Part shown: positions 53,236 through 64,000 of the stretch, in pieces
Layout: the number at the start of each line of letters is the position of its first letter
Numbering within the stretch: position 1 is the first letter of the stretch
Source: Epiperipatus broadwayi
Taxonomy: Eukaryota > Onychophora > Udeonychophora > Euonychophora > Peripatidae
Length of the DNA stretch: 64,000 bases
Assembly (NCBI GenBank): GCA_028023455.1
Contig: JAQFVV010000273.1
Coordinates: forward strand, 932,989 to 996,988
Direction of reading: 5' to 3'
Position numbers and translations under genes: made by a program
Notes under the pieces: generated by a model
Seen by the model: only the letters and a program-made list of their open reading frames with translations
What the model was told of the DNA's origin: nothing
The model's database searches: none

Positions 53236-53292
53236 ATCCCTAACACCTCACTGACGATGCTAGATGCAGAAACCGCGGTCTGAGGTTGAAGG
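53236..53292 (+). ncRNA. Consensus-perfect type I hammerhead ribozyme motif
   Basis: Stem I ACCTCA (53245-53250) pairs with TGAGGT (53281-53286), with a CCC/GG extension beyond an internal loop. Core CTGACGA (53251-53257) fits CUGANGA. Stem II TGC/GCA (53258-53260, 53266-53268) has loop TAGAT. GAAA is at 53269-53272. Helix III is ACC facing GGT with a GC loop and is self-complementary. The GTC cleavage site puts cleavage after C 53280. All invariant core positions are met, so this copy is predicted active in vitro, probably as a dimer. Confidence 0.88.
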
Positions 53293-53483
53293 TACTTTTG
53301 AAGCTTGTTATCTATTATAAAATGGAGAAGTAATTTCAGTTATTTTCATAACCATTTTTACCTGAAAATATTTTTAAGTTTTGCAGTCAAAGATAGTTAT
53401 GTAAATAACTAAAAGCAATTCAAATTTTATAGTTATTTGTATGTTATTGTATATATAATATTTGAAATGCCAAATAGCTCTCT

Positions 53484-53485
<2 letters not shown>

Positions 53486-53521
<36 letters not shown>

Positions 53522-53525
53522 CATG
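53486..53525. repeat. (TA)n(TG)n microsatellite
   Basis: An AT run passes into a GT run, the reverse form of the CA/TA tracts at 7.2 and 10.2 kb. Confidence 0.95.
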
Positions 53526-53529
53526 TGGC

Positions 53530-55500
53530 ACGCGTGTGTTTCGTCAGTTTTTACTTATAGTTCTAAAACATTATTCCCTTAACAGAATAATAATATAGAA
53601 ATTAAAACCATCAAAATAAGATATGAAAATAAGTATATTAAAAATAGATACTTGTGAATCTTCCAGTAAACCAAGATGACAGCCCATATTTTTGATAATT
53701 GTACAGTTTCCAAAACCCCCCAAAAATGATTATAAGACAAAATTGTTGTTATGATACATCATATTTAATATTTATATTTTATTTTGTATGATTGTTATTT
53801 TTCAAAAAGAAATCATTTTGGAAAGATAAATTACTATATTTACAGTTTATTTTCTCTTTCTTTGGATTAACTTATTAAATGAAAAAAATATATAAATACA
53901 ATATTTAGACTTTATTTCTGTCAGTGGCATGTGAACATATTGTAAACATTAACCCACAATTTCGCAGTAGGACATCATCTCATCCCTTTAAAAATAATCC
54001 ACTGCATCAAGTTCTGTGATGAAATCACTAAGTCTATTTACCAAACATAAAGCTGCAGACAAAATAATACTAGCTAAACTTAACCAAAGCACACCAATGT
54101 TAACAGAGCCACATTGTTTCCTACATTATAATATAAGTTAAAAAAACAATTGAAACACAATATATTATTGGAATTTTTTTTTTAAGTTTAACAACCAATT
54201 TATTAATTTTGTTTTAGTTTAGCAACTAAAACATCTTTGATAGAATATAGGCCCTTGGAACTGTATATTTATCAAAATATGGATTGCCATTTTAGTTTAC
54301 AAGAAAACCCACAAGTACCATAATAACTAGAAAAAATAGAAAGTGTAAGTTGAGAGAACAAACAAGACTCATTGTTGTCTCTGAAATAATTTAAGATGCT
54401 GAAATAAACCTGCCATTCATCATTTTTGAAAAAATAATAAATGCATAGTTAAAGTTTTAAACTGAATCCCAAAGGATTGCAGGATTAGGCTTCTTATAAA
54501 ATGGGTGAGTAAAATAATGAAATGGTCAGATGTAAAAAAAAGATGATGTATATTGTAGAATTAAATCAAACTTGGAGATACCTTATTTCTTCAGTAGACT
54601 GATGTAGTTAAAAATGATGATGATGATGATGATAATGGTTTACTATTAATAATGATTATTTAAAAAATAGCAGGAATAAAAATATTTTATATTTTACTAG
54701 AAAACACAATGTGCTTTTTTTATTCATTAAATATGATTATCTTCAATTACATTATTTTGCTACGGACATTTGTTTTGACTTGATCAATTGTAGAAGAAAG
54801 AGTTTTATTAGATTTTTTACAGCCTATTTATGATCTGTATAAATAGATAAAGTCTCAAAAGTCAGATCACACGTTACATAAAATAGAAATTTCTATCATT
54901 CCTTGTTGCTATAAATAACTAAATTTGGTCAACATTAATCAGATCAGAAAAATAACTTTTTAAACAAATTAAATTAATATAAAATTAAAATTATATATGA
55001 TTCCATAAGGTACTTTTTTCATGATTAAAAAACAAAATTAGTATTTTAATAGACTTTTTATTTAATTTAAGGTTTTATTGTATTAATTAAGAATGAATGC
55101 AATAGTGAATTGATTTGAAAAAGATTGATGGCTGGGTTAACATGACAATTTAATAAAATATCTAGATGGTTAATAAATTAACTAAAAGTGTAGAAACAAG
55201 TACAGTTTTTTTTTAAAAAATAAAAATATAATAGTCAAAGTTAATACTAAATTATGATGTAATAAATTGATGACATTTTTTTAAGTGATACGGAGGTGAT
55301 TGTCAAAATGTCACTTGTTTGTAAAAATAAATACATTTTTTGGTTATACATAATATTATCAATCTTATTTTTTAATTAATGAAAATAACTTAATACTTTT
55401 GATACATTTATTAATACCTAGCAAGGATACCTTAACTTGCAAGAGGAAAAATGACTACTTTAGGGAGCATTTTAAATTGAGAATCATAATTAAAAAAAAC
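53530..55500. other. AT-rich stretch, one possible LINE tail remnant
   Basis: At 54592-54645 CAGTAGACTGATGTAGTT followed by a (ATG)n tract resembles the 3' end of the RTE-like LINE family (compare 32480-32500). Nothing else recognised. Confidence 0.45.
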
Positions 55501-55517
55501 AACAACAAAACATATAT

Positions 55518-55576
55518 ATATATTTTTTTCTTTTTTTTCCCCCTTTCCTCTTTCCCCCCCCCCCCCGCGGGGGCGG
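55518..55576. repeat. Homopyrimidine T/C tract ending in CCCCGCGGGGGCGG
   Basis: T-rich then C-rich pyrimidine run of about 50 bases, followed by a short GC-only palindromic core (CCCCGCGGGG). This is very unlike the surrounding AT-rich DNA. Confidence 0.9.
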
Positions 55577-55699
55577 ATATATAATTTATTCATTCAGTCT
55601 ACTAAATGTTTATTATAGTAACTGAGGAATTTGATCTTACTATTTATATCCTATATTCATTCTCCACTTCATCTCAAACAACTGATACATATGACCACA

Positions 55700-55830
55700 T
55701 ATATGTGAAAATAATAAATAATCTCCCATATATGCATTTCATGCTGAACCAGCACTCATAACTTGGGCTAAATGATAATCTTGGGCATATTGTACTGGTC
55801 AAGACATGTTGATCCATCTAATATGAGCTT
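55700..55830. repeat. Dispersed repeat shared with 37.77-37.86 kb
   Basis: Same-orientation diverged copy: AATAATCTCCCATATA, then TGCATTTCATGCTGAACCAG, then a CTTGGGC word against AGTTGGTC in the other copy. Confidence 0.55.
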
Positions 55831-55834
55831 AAAC

Positions 55835-56700
55835 TTAAAAATGTACTTCAAATCCAGTTAAGCCCAAGATTTAGGTCAGGGACCAACCTAAATTTGAATC
55901 CATTCTCAAGCCTCAGATCAAACATCTAATGAATGACATATGATGACACATAAAAATTTATTCTAAATCTGGTGCACTAGCAGAATGGAGAAGACAATGA
56001 GACGCAATATTGACTGCATTATAATTACATAGGCATACACATGGTTGTAGTTGTGGAAGTGGAGAAACAGGAATTCAAACTACTAAACAAGTTGGACATT
56101 AAAAATAGTTTAATATAACAATGAATTATTATATACATTATGAATTAATTGCGTACATTAGTATGTGTGTTAAAGAGCAAGCAGTCTACCAAATGGTAGA
56201 TAATTACATAGTGAAATTCATACTAAGGGTTCTCATATGCTATTTTATAAACTAAATAGTATATATACATTAACATACATCTTTGGTCGGTACGGTATTA
56301 AGATGCCAATCATTTATTGAAAAGATTACATAAAATTGTCATTAACGCTTTGATTTATGGTTCTCATATATAGTGACTAACATTTGAATTCGGGGAGCAT
56401 TTCAGGATTCATTACAAATATAATATACACTTTTTTCATGCCATCACAGTCGTGAAAATAAATAAAACACATTTGAAAATTATATTTAGTTATATGACAA
56501 AATATTTATCAAAGATTCTTTTAATTAGCATTTATAAGAAAGAATGCTTGATTCCCCCCCCCCCCCAACGCAGATACTCTTAAATACAAAAATAACTTAT
56601 GACAGTGGGATTGTATAAGACTGAAATAATATTATTAATAAAAGTACTACTACTCAGCATTATATATATATATATAATATTATAAATCGATGTCTGTATT
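55835..56700. other. Intergenic stretch, nothing firm
   Basis: Poly-C run at 56553-56567 and an AT tract at 56660-56680. No gene recognised. Confidence 0.5.
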
Positions 56701-56712
56701 TCTTCAAAATAA

Positions 56713-56820
56713 TATACGCAAATTTATAAATAAATATTTAAAAATACAGTATTTAAAAGCTTATAAAAAATATATGTATAACCGTCACTTAGGAGCGCTT
56801 TCAACCAACTTGTGGCTTTG
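56713..56820 (-). repeat. Inverted fragment of PLE terminal repeat (left)
   Basis: Reverse complement of 57156-57263 with only a few differences over 108 bases. It is joined directly to the PLE coding remnant. PLE copies with truncated, inverted terminal-repeat pieces at the 5' side are a known structure for this class. Confidence 0.85.
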
Positions 56821-57109
56821 CACATTGGAAAAAAGAACAAAGGAACACTTATTGTTATTTAAAAGGATTCAAAATACAAAACAAAATTTTAAAAATAATG
56901 ATAATTTATCAGCTTCAGTCTTTTATGACCATAATAAATCATGTATATATGGTTTCGATTTTAATTATAACAACGTAAAAATATTGGAAATTGAAAGAAA
57001 TAATAATAAAAGGAAAATTAAAGAGGCGATGTTGATATGTAAATACAAGCAACATTTGGTTAATAGGCAAGCAGCAAACATTAAAATCACAGAATTATGG
57101 AAAAGTTGA
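56821..57109 (+). pseudogene. Penelope-like element: C-terminal GIY-YIG endonuclease fragment
   Basis: The open frame begins at 56690, but its first 44 codons cross the inverted repeat; the real coding remnant starts near 56821. It reads RTKEHLLLFKRI, then NLSASVFYDHNKSCIYGFDF, NNVKILEIERNNNKRKI, KEAMLICKYKQHLVNR and a stop. Spaced Arg/Glu-His, a second H-x-x-x-x-C block, V-K-I-L-E and K-E-A-x-x-I match the pattern of the C-terminal half of PLE endonucleases. The reverse transcriptase and the GIY-YIG N-terminal part are missing. It is non-functional, but it shows that an autonomous PLE lineage exists or existed in this genome. Family assignment rests on pattern recognition only. Confidence 0.7.
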
Positions 57110-57151
57110 CATCATAGAATTATGGGAAAGCTGACATTTTAAACATAATAG

Positions 57152-57183
57152 TTGACAAAGCCACAAGTTGGTTGAAAGCGCTC
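57152..57183 (+). ncRNA. Degenerate hammerhead-like motif in PLE terminal repeat
   Basis: TTGACAA (57152-57158) stands where CTGANGA is expected. Stem II AGCC pairs with GGTT around loop ACAAGTT. GAAA (57174-57177) is followed by self-complementary AGCGCT and then C (57183). The layout is the same as in the two better families, but two core bases are altered and stem I pairing is poor. An inverted copy of the 3' half is at 56789-56818. Probably dead. Confidence 0.5.
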
Positions 57184-57263
57184 CTAAGTGACGGTTATAC
57201 ATATATATTTTATAAGCTTTTAAATACTGTATTTTTAAATATTTATTTATAAATTTGCATATA
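57156..57263 (+). repeat. PLE 3' terminal repeat fragment (right arm)
   Basis: Right copy of the 108-base inverted repeat. Just upstream (57088-57136) AGAATTATGG with AAAGTTGACAT or AAAGCTGACAT occurs twice as a short tandem duplication. Confidence 0.8.
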
Positions 57264-57269
57264 TATATA

Positions 57270-57731
57270 AGTAGAGCACAATTTTAATATTAGAACATTA
57301 AAACTGAATCATGAAGCAAATAAAATAATAAACAGAGAAGTGGTGGTACTGACAATGGCAAAGAAATAAGAGGAAAAGGTCATGCTTCTGGATGAAAATG
57401 AAGTCTAAGATCCCCATTGGATGGCAGTGCTTAGAGAAAAGTGGATTAGACATGCCATGGAAATTACCGATGTGCAGAGGCCTTTTATATGAAGAGAGTA
57501 CTAGGAAGCTCAACTATCCAGGGGATAGGACATAAGAAATCTATAGTTTCAATCTTGTCACAACCCCCAGATTAGAAGCTCATATATAAATTCACGAAGA
57601 TAAGCTGAATGTCACAATGCAGTATGGATGAATGTCACTAACAACATCGAATAGGATTTACTGTTTTTAAAATAAATGACCCCTGTTTGAATGCCATAAT
57701 TTAGATAAATAATATACTAATTGATGGGCAT

Positions 57732-57774
<43 letters not shown>

Positions 57775-58385
57775 AATAAAGAACAAATAATTCTAAAAAA
57801 GCTTATTTTTTATTTTTTTGTGTCATAAATGCCATAAGAGAAAGCATTCAAATCTTTATCTATGATTGTCCTGATCCCTAGACTTAATTCAAAAGTAAAA
57901 TGTTGATATCTCAAAAGAAAAGAAAAAAACTTATTTTTGATTTTATTTGATTTATAATGGAAACTCTATCTTTCAACCAATTACGCATAGTAATTCTTGC
58001 TTTTTACATTCTACTTTTAAACTCTCCCAAATACGGCTGACTACTGCAATAAAAACAGAAACATATGATGTAGAAAATTACACATTTCTATTTTTTCCAA
58101 ATTTTAGTTTTAATTGTTTCACATTTTTTACCACACTAGTTATATAATGAGATAAATTTCACCAAAAATAAGTTAAATTTAAACACTACCACAGTCATTT
58201 TTTCTGACATAGTGACTCAATCAGTTTATACTTGTGCCTTTGTATGTAATCTTTTTTATTACCTTGTTTTAATGTTACATCTAAAGTGTTTCTTAATTTC
58301 TTGAAAATCACTTTAAAATGATCTCAAACAACAGATAAAAAATAAAATTAAAATCTATACTATTTATCCATTAGTTGGAACATGT
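57270..58385. other. AT-rich stretch, nothing recognised
   Basis: Contains a (TA)n(TG)n microsatellite at 57730-57774. No gene seen. Confidence 0.6.
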
Positions 58386-58391
58386 TTTATC

Positions 58392-58621
58392 AAAAACCTT
58401 TTATTGGCTAATATTCATGTACAATCTTACATTTTGGCTGTCCTGCCATCTTCTCCAGAGTTATGATATAATAAACAACATAAAATAATATACATGCCTA
58501 AAATTATTTATTTACTTATGTATTTTATTTTATGTTATTTATTATATCATAGCTCTGAAGAAGATTGCAGCAGAGTTGAAACATAAGATTACGCATGAAT
58601 ATAGGTCAGTAAAAGGTTTTT
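58392..58621. repeat. Inverted repeat with PLE-terminal-repeat-like motif
   Basis: Arms 58392-58496 and 58515-58621 are diverged reverse complements; AAAAACCTTTTA and TATTCATG are mirrored at the outer side, and GAGxTATGATATAATAAA-like words at the inner side. Going outward, each arm reads CTGAAGA or CTGGAGA, then AGAT/AGAT-like sequence, then GAAACA or AAAATG, then TAAGATT, then AATAAAAGG. This resembles the CUGANGA...GAAA layout, with a GGC/GCC stem II only in the left arm. Too decayed to call a ribozyme. Confidence 0.6.
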
Positions 58622-58629
58622 GCTAATAA

Positions 58630-61600
58630 ATTTTCAAAGTAGTGGATAAATTATATTTATATAGGATATTATGGCAAAATAATGGAAATGATGAATTTGA
58701 TAATATTTTTAAATTATATTTAACTGTAAATTAGTAACAATGTAATGCCATTAGTAATTTTTAAATTTTTCTTTTAATTTAGATACATGTTGGAATCTCA
58801 AAAGATTTTCTATGTAATATATCAATATTTTTAATTATAAAGCACTAGTTAATTTCTTCATATCAGAAATCTGTGTCAAATGTAAATAAAATTACAGATT
58901 AAATATATCATTGAAAAGATCATTTCAATTTTTGCATCATTATTTAAAGGATATAAAATATTTTGCACTAGTTTTAAACATCATTATTTGATATAAAATA
59001 ATATGATCCATTGACTTAATAAGATTATAATATATTGTACCAGTTACTCTATCATCTATTGATCACAGAGGTTGCCACCAGGTCACTGTGTAGCTGTAAA
59101 ATATAATTTACTGTGATCAAAAGTTAATGCTGATGATGATTGGCAATTCACAAAAAAAAATAGACAAACATCAGCTAATATAATTAAAGAAATTTCATTT
59201 GTTTATTAATATTTAAGAAAAGAAATGAACCTGAGACAAACAAAATATAAGAGTTTGCTCCAGAATTTACTGGTGTATTTACCAGAGAGTGTAAGTGAGT
59301 AATGCAAATATTAAACACCCTGGCAGATAAGTTTATTTGCTAATGTACAAATTTAAAAGGAATTTGTAATATCTTCCTGCTATGATTTATAAAAACAAAT
59401 TCTAGTTTCCTAATTCAGAGATAGCAAAAGAATAGTGTCTTATAGGAAATCAATGAAACAGTGCAGGCAAGAATTCATTAACCTGAAATAATGTGTCAAG
59501 AGCAAGGACATCATATGCCTGCAGGGCAGCTTGTCATATACCACTTTTAAAGAAATTCATGGCTGATTTCACAGACTAGACCAGAACACCTGAGAAACAA
59601 TTGTGATCTTATGCAATCTTAGAAAGAAAAAACAAAATCACCAACTTCAGAAAATCAGAACTCTATACGTGATAAACCATCAGCTAAAAGATTTGCGGCC
59701 TGCAGGAAATGCAAACTAAACTTATTTAAAATTAATTACAGCATAATAAAAGAGGGATAGGGAAGCTAAAAGAAAACTACTAATATATGCCCAAACATTT
59801 ATCAAAGGTTAGTAATAAAAAAAACACATTAAGCATATAAAATATAACTTGCAATACACTCTCCAATACAAAAGTTTAAAATCACAAATGTGTAGTCTTA
59901 AAACTGAGATGACGTTACATGCAATATGAAATAAGAGCAAATATATACAATAAAGATAATATTAAAATAATATGAAAAATTACATGATATATTTACTTTC
60001 AGATTAAGCGGAGAATTTTATTAGAGATTTATACCCTGGAAAGTATATGAAAGATTTTCCTTATGGTAAAGCACAGTTCAGTCAGTCCCTCAATGAGCGC
60101 ACATAGTATTTTGAGTTTGATATTCAGGTGGCTTTATCTCGTCATGCCAGTAAGTGTAGAGGCATAATTTGGGATCCATTTTAATTTAGGCTTTGATGGC
60201 ATGACTGGAAGGAATAGCATGTGATCAAAAATCTGTCTTTGGTAGGTTTGGCAGGGCAAGTTGTAGATTTGAATACTTCTTATATATAATTTTGATATCT
60301 TGCAAAGGTAATGCAATTATGTTGACATATCTACTAATAAAAAGTCAGCAACATATCTTCACAACTGGCAGCAGAATATACATCATATCAACAGCAGTCT
60401 GAGAAGATGTACAACAATATTTTGCAATTTATGGTAGTACTTTGAACCACATAAGAATCTCAGCAGAGTAATATAACTCAATAATAACAAACCAGCAGAA
60501 TACAATAAACTGAGTCAATACTCTTTTCAAGCCAAATAAACTAGATCAAGCCAAGAATAATCAGTCAAAAATTTGGGGGGCCATTTATAAGCTCTCCCAT
60601 CTCCTGTGTAATCTGTTTTGCTTTTAATTAAAAGTTATAGCCCAGGGCAAATCTCCATCTCACACTTAATCTTAATTAAAAATTGTGACCAGGGCTTTAG
60701 TTTATTTAAAAATTAATTATTACAAAATTAAATCTCCACTTTTAAAATTAAATTTAAAAATGGGTTATAATTACAGTAAAAGAAACAGGAATGCAACTAA
60801 CACGTTCCAAAATTAAAAGCTTTCTCGAAAAGGATAAAAATTTAATTAGAATATTTATACAAAAGATAAAAAAAAATGTGAAAAAGAAAATAGATTTAAA
60901 AATGAATTTTAAAACTAAAAAAAAATCACAGATTTTTTTTTTTTTAAATAAGCGAGTATGTGTGTTATAATATCACATACTCATACAACATCAAATACTA
61001 AAATTTTGATATCTTTTTTTTTTTTTAATGTAAACTATATACAAAAGTGAATTTAAACTATGCAATAGAACTTATGAAGCAAATAGAGTATCCGGTCCAA
61101 TATATATATATATAAAGTGTGGGTGGCTAAAAATCACCACCCCAACAACATACCTAAGGCCATCTGAAATAATGGAATATTTTTTTTTAATTAGCAATAG
61201 AAAGATAAATAAAAAAATTTTCTAGAACATTTTTGGAAAGAAAGATTAATGTTTTTATATTTTTTCTCAACAGTGTAATAACTACTTACTAAGTACGTAA
61301 GAATACTGGGTAATTGACCATAAAAAACACCACACACATATATATTAGTAATAAATATTATTACTAAAAAAATGTCAATATTAATAAAAAAGTTGTACAT
61401 AGTTATAGATATGTGTTGATCATTTGTATTGCATTAATTAAATTGACAATGTCTTAATTAAATAAAAAAACAATAATTATAACAGTAGAAAGTGAATCAA
61501 TATTTTAAATATAAAATGAGATAAGAATAATATTGTAGATTTATTTTATAATGTCTTTTATTATTTTTTTAATGAATCAATGTAAAAAAAAATATTTTAA

Positions 61601-61990
61601 AAGATGAAACTCTGGTTTTCAAATAATAAAAATAGCACCAAGATAAAAAGAAAACAATTAAGAAATCATCTGCTAGTCCTTGCTTTGCAATAAAGGGAGG
61701 ACAAGTGTAGTTTTTTTTTAACAGAAGGATTGTTTTTATATTGTTCTACAAAATAGACATTTTTTTCTTAATTAATTCAGCATTTGGATAAAAACTAAAA
61801 GAATTGAATGGAACAATGATCTGATTTATTCGATAGATAAGTGGAAATCATTATCAATTCAAATTTTAAAAAAGAAAAGTAACCTGATTTTTGTTTAAAA
61901 GAAACTGAGAAAAAAGCAATTAGAACAGTTGAGTTAAGTTTTATTCTGTCTAAAAAATATTTTATTAGATACAAACTGCCTATAAATCTA
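58630..61990. other. AT-rich intergenic stretch
   Basis: Somewhat higher complexity at 59030-59760 and 60000-60620, but with no recognisable protein, RNA or element ends. Short AT tract at 61101-61115. Confidence 0.55.
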
Positions 61991-61998
61991 TGTAAAGT

Positions 61999-62034
<36 letters not shown>
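61999..62034. repeat. (TA)n microsatellite
   Basis: About 36 bases of TA. Confidence 0.95.
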
Positions 62035-62037
<3 letters not shown>

Positions 62038-62645
62038 CAAGGATGAAATATGTTGGCTAAATAGCTAAATTGTCATGGGGTGAAGCATTCTTCCTATTGA
62101 CTATGGCCATATAAAAATAAAGATATGACAGTCTACAGTTAAATTGCCTGAGGAATTGAGATTTACACAGGATAAAAATTATGGGATGAATAACACTGAA
62201 CTACGTACAGACTGCCCACTGAAATACCTTCAGGATGCTCTATAAAATCAAACTGGAGTTTTTCAACATCTATTTAACAAAATACATCAACCATAAGAAC
62301 TTTGTGTAAAGTGGAAATTGTAAATTATGTTTTATTTTCTGTTGTATCAATTTGCATTTTTATTTTTAATTTTTATCTCATCTTATATTTGGAAAAATCT
62401 ATTGCCAATTATATAGAGGGAACAATCCAATATAGGAAAATATCAAGAGAGTAGGGGAGGGGAGATAGGTTGAAAAGTTTACTTTTTTTTGAAATAAAGT
62501 TTAGACGATTTACTTTCTACTGAGAAATGTAGGATTTAAATATGCATAAAACAATTAAGCGCTTCAGTAGAATATGGTAAGAGATTTTATTTTTTTATTT
62601 TTTCTAAAGCCACTGATATAAAATATGTATACCACATGACATGAC

Positions 62646-62648
<3 letters not shown>

Positions 62649-62689
<41 letters not shown>
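62649..62689. repeat. (TA)n microsatellite
   Basis: About 40 bases of TA ending in TAATTAATATATACG. Confidence 0.95.
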
Positions 62690-62692
<3 letters not shown>

Positions 62693-62879
62693 TATATACG
62701 TATATCTATATATTGAACCAGATTGATTTCCAATTCAATTGTTTTATTGCTAAAATTTAAATAAAGGAAAAACAACTTAATTTTCATTAAAGGTCATTAA
62801 AAATTTTTATTATTATTAAAAAAAAGTGTACATGTATTTAAACATACACTCGATTATATTTAAATAGGGCATTTTAATT

Positions 62880-62963
62880 TTTGTTTATAAAATTGATTTT
62901 AAAATAGTTTACATTCACTACTTTGTTTATAAAATTAATTTTAAAATAGTTTACTTTCACCAC
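62880..62963. repeat. Two-copy tandem duplication, 42-bp unit
   Basis: TTTGTTTATAAAATTGATTT and the following bases repeat with a period of 42 and three visible substitutions. Confidence 0.85.
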
Positions 62964-62969
62964 CTGTTT

Positions 62970-64000
62970 TAATCAGTTTGATTAAAAAACAGGCAAGCTT
63001 GCTAATTATATATTCCTGTTGCTTTTATTTTTAGTAATTTTTAAAGTTAATTCTAAAAGCGGAGATTTAGTTTTGTATTTGTTATTTTGGTTACAATAAT
63101 CCCTGTTTGGAATTCTTAAATTAGATTGAGTGGGAAATTAATATTTGCCCTGCCTGAGATATAGAAAGAGACACTAAGAAAAGTTTTTTGTGGGAAATGT
63201 AGTGAGGCAAGGATAGCCCACCATTTTTTAGAAAGGAGAGAGATTCAGTATTCCAGAGAGACACTTGGATTACTGCCTGCTGAGAGTTATTTCATTTTGG
63301 GTAGCTGTTTGTACATTTAATTCCTGCTAAAAACTTGCAATTATTGACAGACTTCATTACTGTGCAGGATGTCAAAATCTACCACTATGAGTTTTGCCAT
63401 CATCAGGATGTCTTGCTAGCTTAAACCAAGGATGGAACCATGCCTGCCAGATCTCCTTCAGTCATGCCATGAGCCTCTAAAATAAACACTGCCTCTACCT
63501 GACTGTGGTCAAAAGACCTGAAAACGGACTAAAGATAAATGTGCGCACTCTATGTAAACTGTGCTTTATCGTAAGATGAAATTTTCTTTTATTCTTTCCA
63601 GGGTAAATTTATTTTCATTAAATCTCTGGTCAATCTAATTATAAATCTGTATTCATATGTAATATTTAACTTCATACATAATATATATTCTGTTTTCTTA
63701 TATTTTGCATGTGTCTTGGAATATTAGTTTTAAGATTCCAAGTTTGCTTTCAATTTTTGTTTATTGGAGAGTGACCTGTGAGTTTTTCTATTTTTACACC
63801 TAACTTTTACTAAATGCTTTGGCAATCATATATATTTTGAATGCTTACCTGTAATTATTTTAGTAGCCTGAATTAATTTTAAATACTGTGTTTGCGCTTT
63901 TGCAAACCACCAAATCTTTTGGCTGGTGACTTTATTTTCATAGTCTTCATTTGTTATATCTCTGAAAGTGGAAATTATAATTGTTTTTGCTTTGTAATTT
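62970..64000. other. Intergenic stretch with a less AT-rich patch at 63.15-63.56 kb
   Basis: The patch has near-balanced base composition, unlike its neighbours, and could be an old repeat or a non-coding exon. No open frame, splice pair or RNA fold was convincing. Confidence 0.4.

Larger units (their letters stand above)
52501..53310. mobile_element. Inverted pair of a second hammerhead-ribozyme element (381-nt unit)
   Basis: Arms 52529-52887 and 52952-53310 (359 bases each) are inverted repeats with scattered changes. They are separated by a 64-nt spacer (52888-52951) holding the 3' half of another unit (GAAA, helix III, and the segment downstream of the cleavage site). On plus, the cleavage-to-cleavage distance is 381 nt (52899 to 53280). 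One complete hammerhead lies on plus and one decayed hammerhead on minus. More diverged than the 466-nt family, hence older. No clear target duplication because the left flank is an AT microsatellite. Confidence 0.83.

Noticed and set aside
63380-63425. CTGATGA followed by TGGCAAAAC on minus as a hammerhead
   Set aside because: No stem II loop, no GAAA and no cleavage-site partner. Likely chance or a very decayed PLE end.
63496-63535. CTGACTG, GGTC-AAAA-GACC, GAAA order on plus as a hammerhead
   Set aside because: Stem II is attractive, but the core lacks the GA of CUGANGA and no stem I forms.

Overview
This is a very AT-rich (roughly three quarters A+T by eye) eukaryotic, non-coding window. 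I found no host protein-coding gene, rRNA or intact tRNA. It is dominated by microsatellites (AT, TAA, CT, CA/GT), non-LTR retrotransposon remains, Penelope-like element (PLE) remains, tRNA-derived SINE fragments and several inverted repeats. This looks like intergenic or intronic DNA of a large invertebrate genome. A mollusc, possibly a cephalopod, is my best guess from the repeat mix, but nothing here proves the taxon.

Layout. 0-5.3 kb: AT-rich DNA with a (TTA)n(CTA)n tract. 5.3-7.1 kb: a palindromic repeat and a related half copy. 7-18 kb: AT-rich DNA with short duplications and a complex CT/TA/poly-C/AT tract at 16.4 kb. 18.06-25.84 kb: an old, diverged, giant inverted repeat centred near 22.0 kb with arms of about 3.9 kb. 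28.2-32.5 kb: 3' fragment of one LINE family, a T-rich repeat and a badly decayed RTE-like LINE. 35.4-37.5 kb: a younger 5'-truncated copy of that RTE-like LINE on the minus strand, flanked by an unusually long 76-bp direct repeat. 43.6-45.85 kb and 52.5-53.3 kb: two hammerhead-ribozyme-bearing repeat families, each as a head-to-head inverted array. 47.1-48.8 kb: an inverted-repeat-bounded unit with internal degenerate tandem repeats. 50.1 and 51.6 kb: very long TAA microsatellites. 56.7-57.26 kb: the C-terminal end of a PLE GIY-YIG protein between inverted terminal-repeat fragments. 58.4-58.6 kb: another inverted repeat with PLE-like motifs.

Main result. Two sequence families (466-nt and 381-nt units) carry type I hammerhead ribozyme motifs with a minimal self-complementary helix III (ACTAGT or ACCGCGGT). 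That is the design known from animal PLEs and small non-autonomous retrozymes. The 466-nt family forms a five-ribozyme array, two units on minus and three on plus, inserted as one block with a 13-bp target duplication. A real PLE fragment lies 11 kb from the first array and 3.4 kb from the second, so a plausible autonomous partner existed in this genome. The link between hammerhead elements and inverted (snap-back) concatemers is the part most worth following up.
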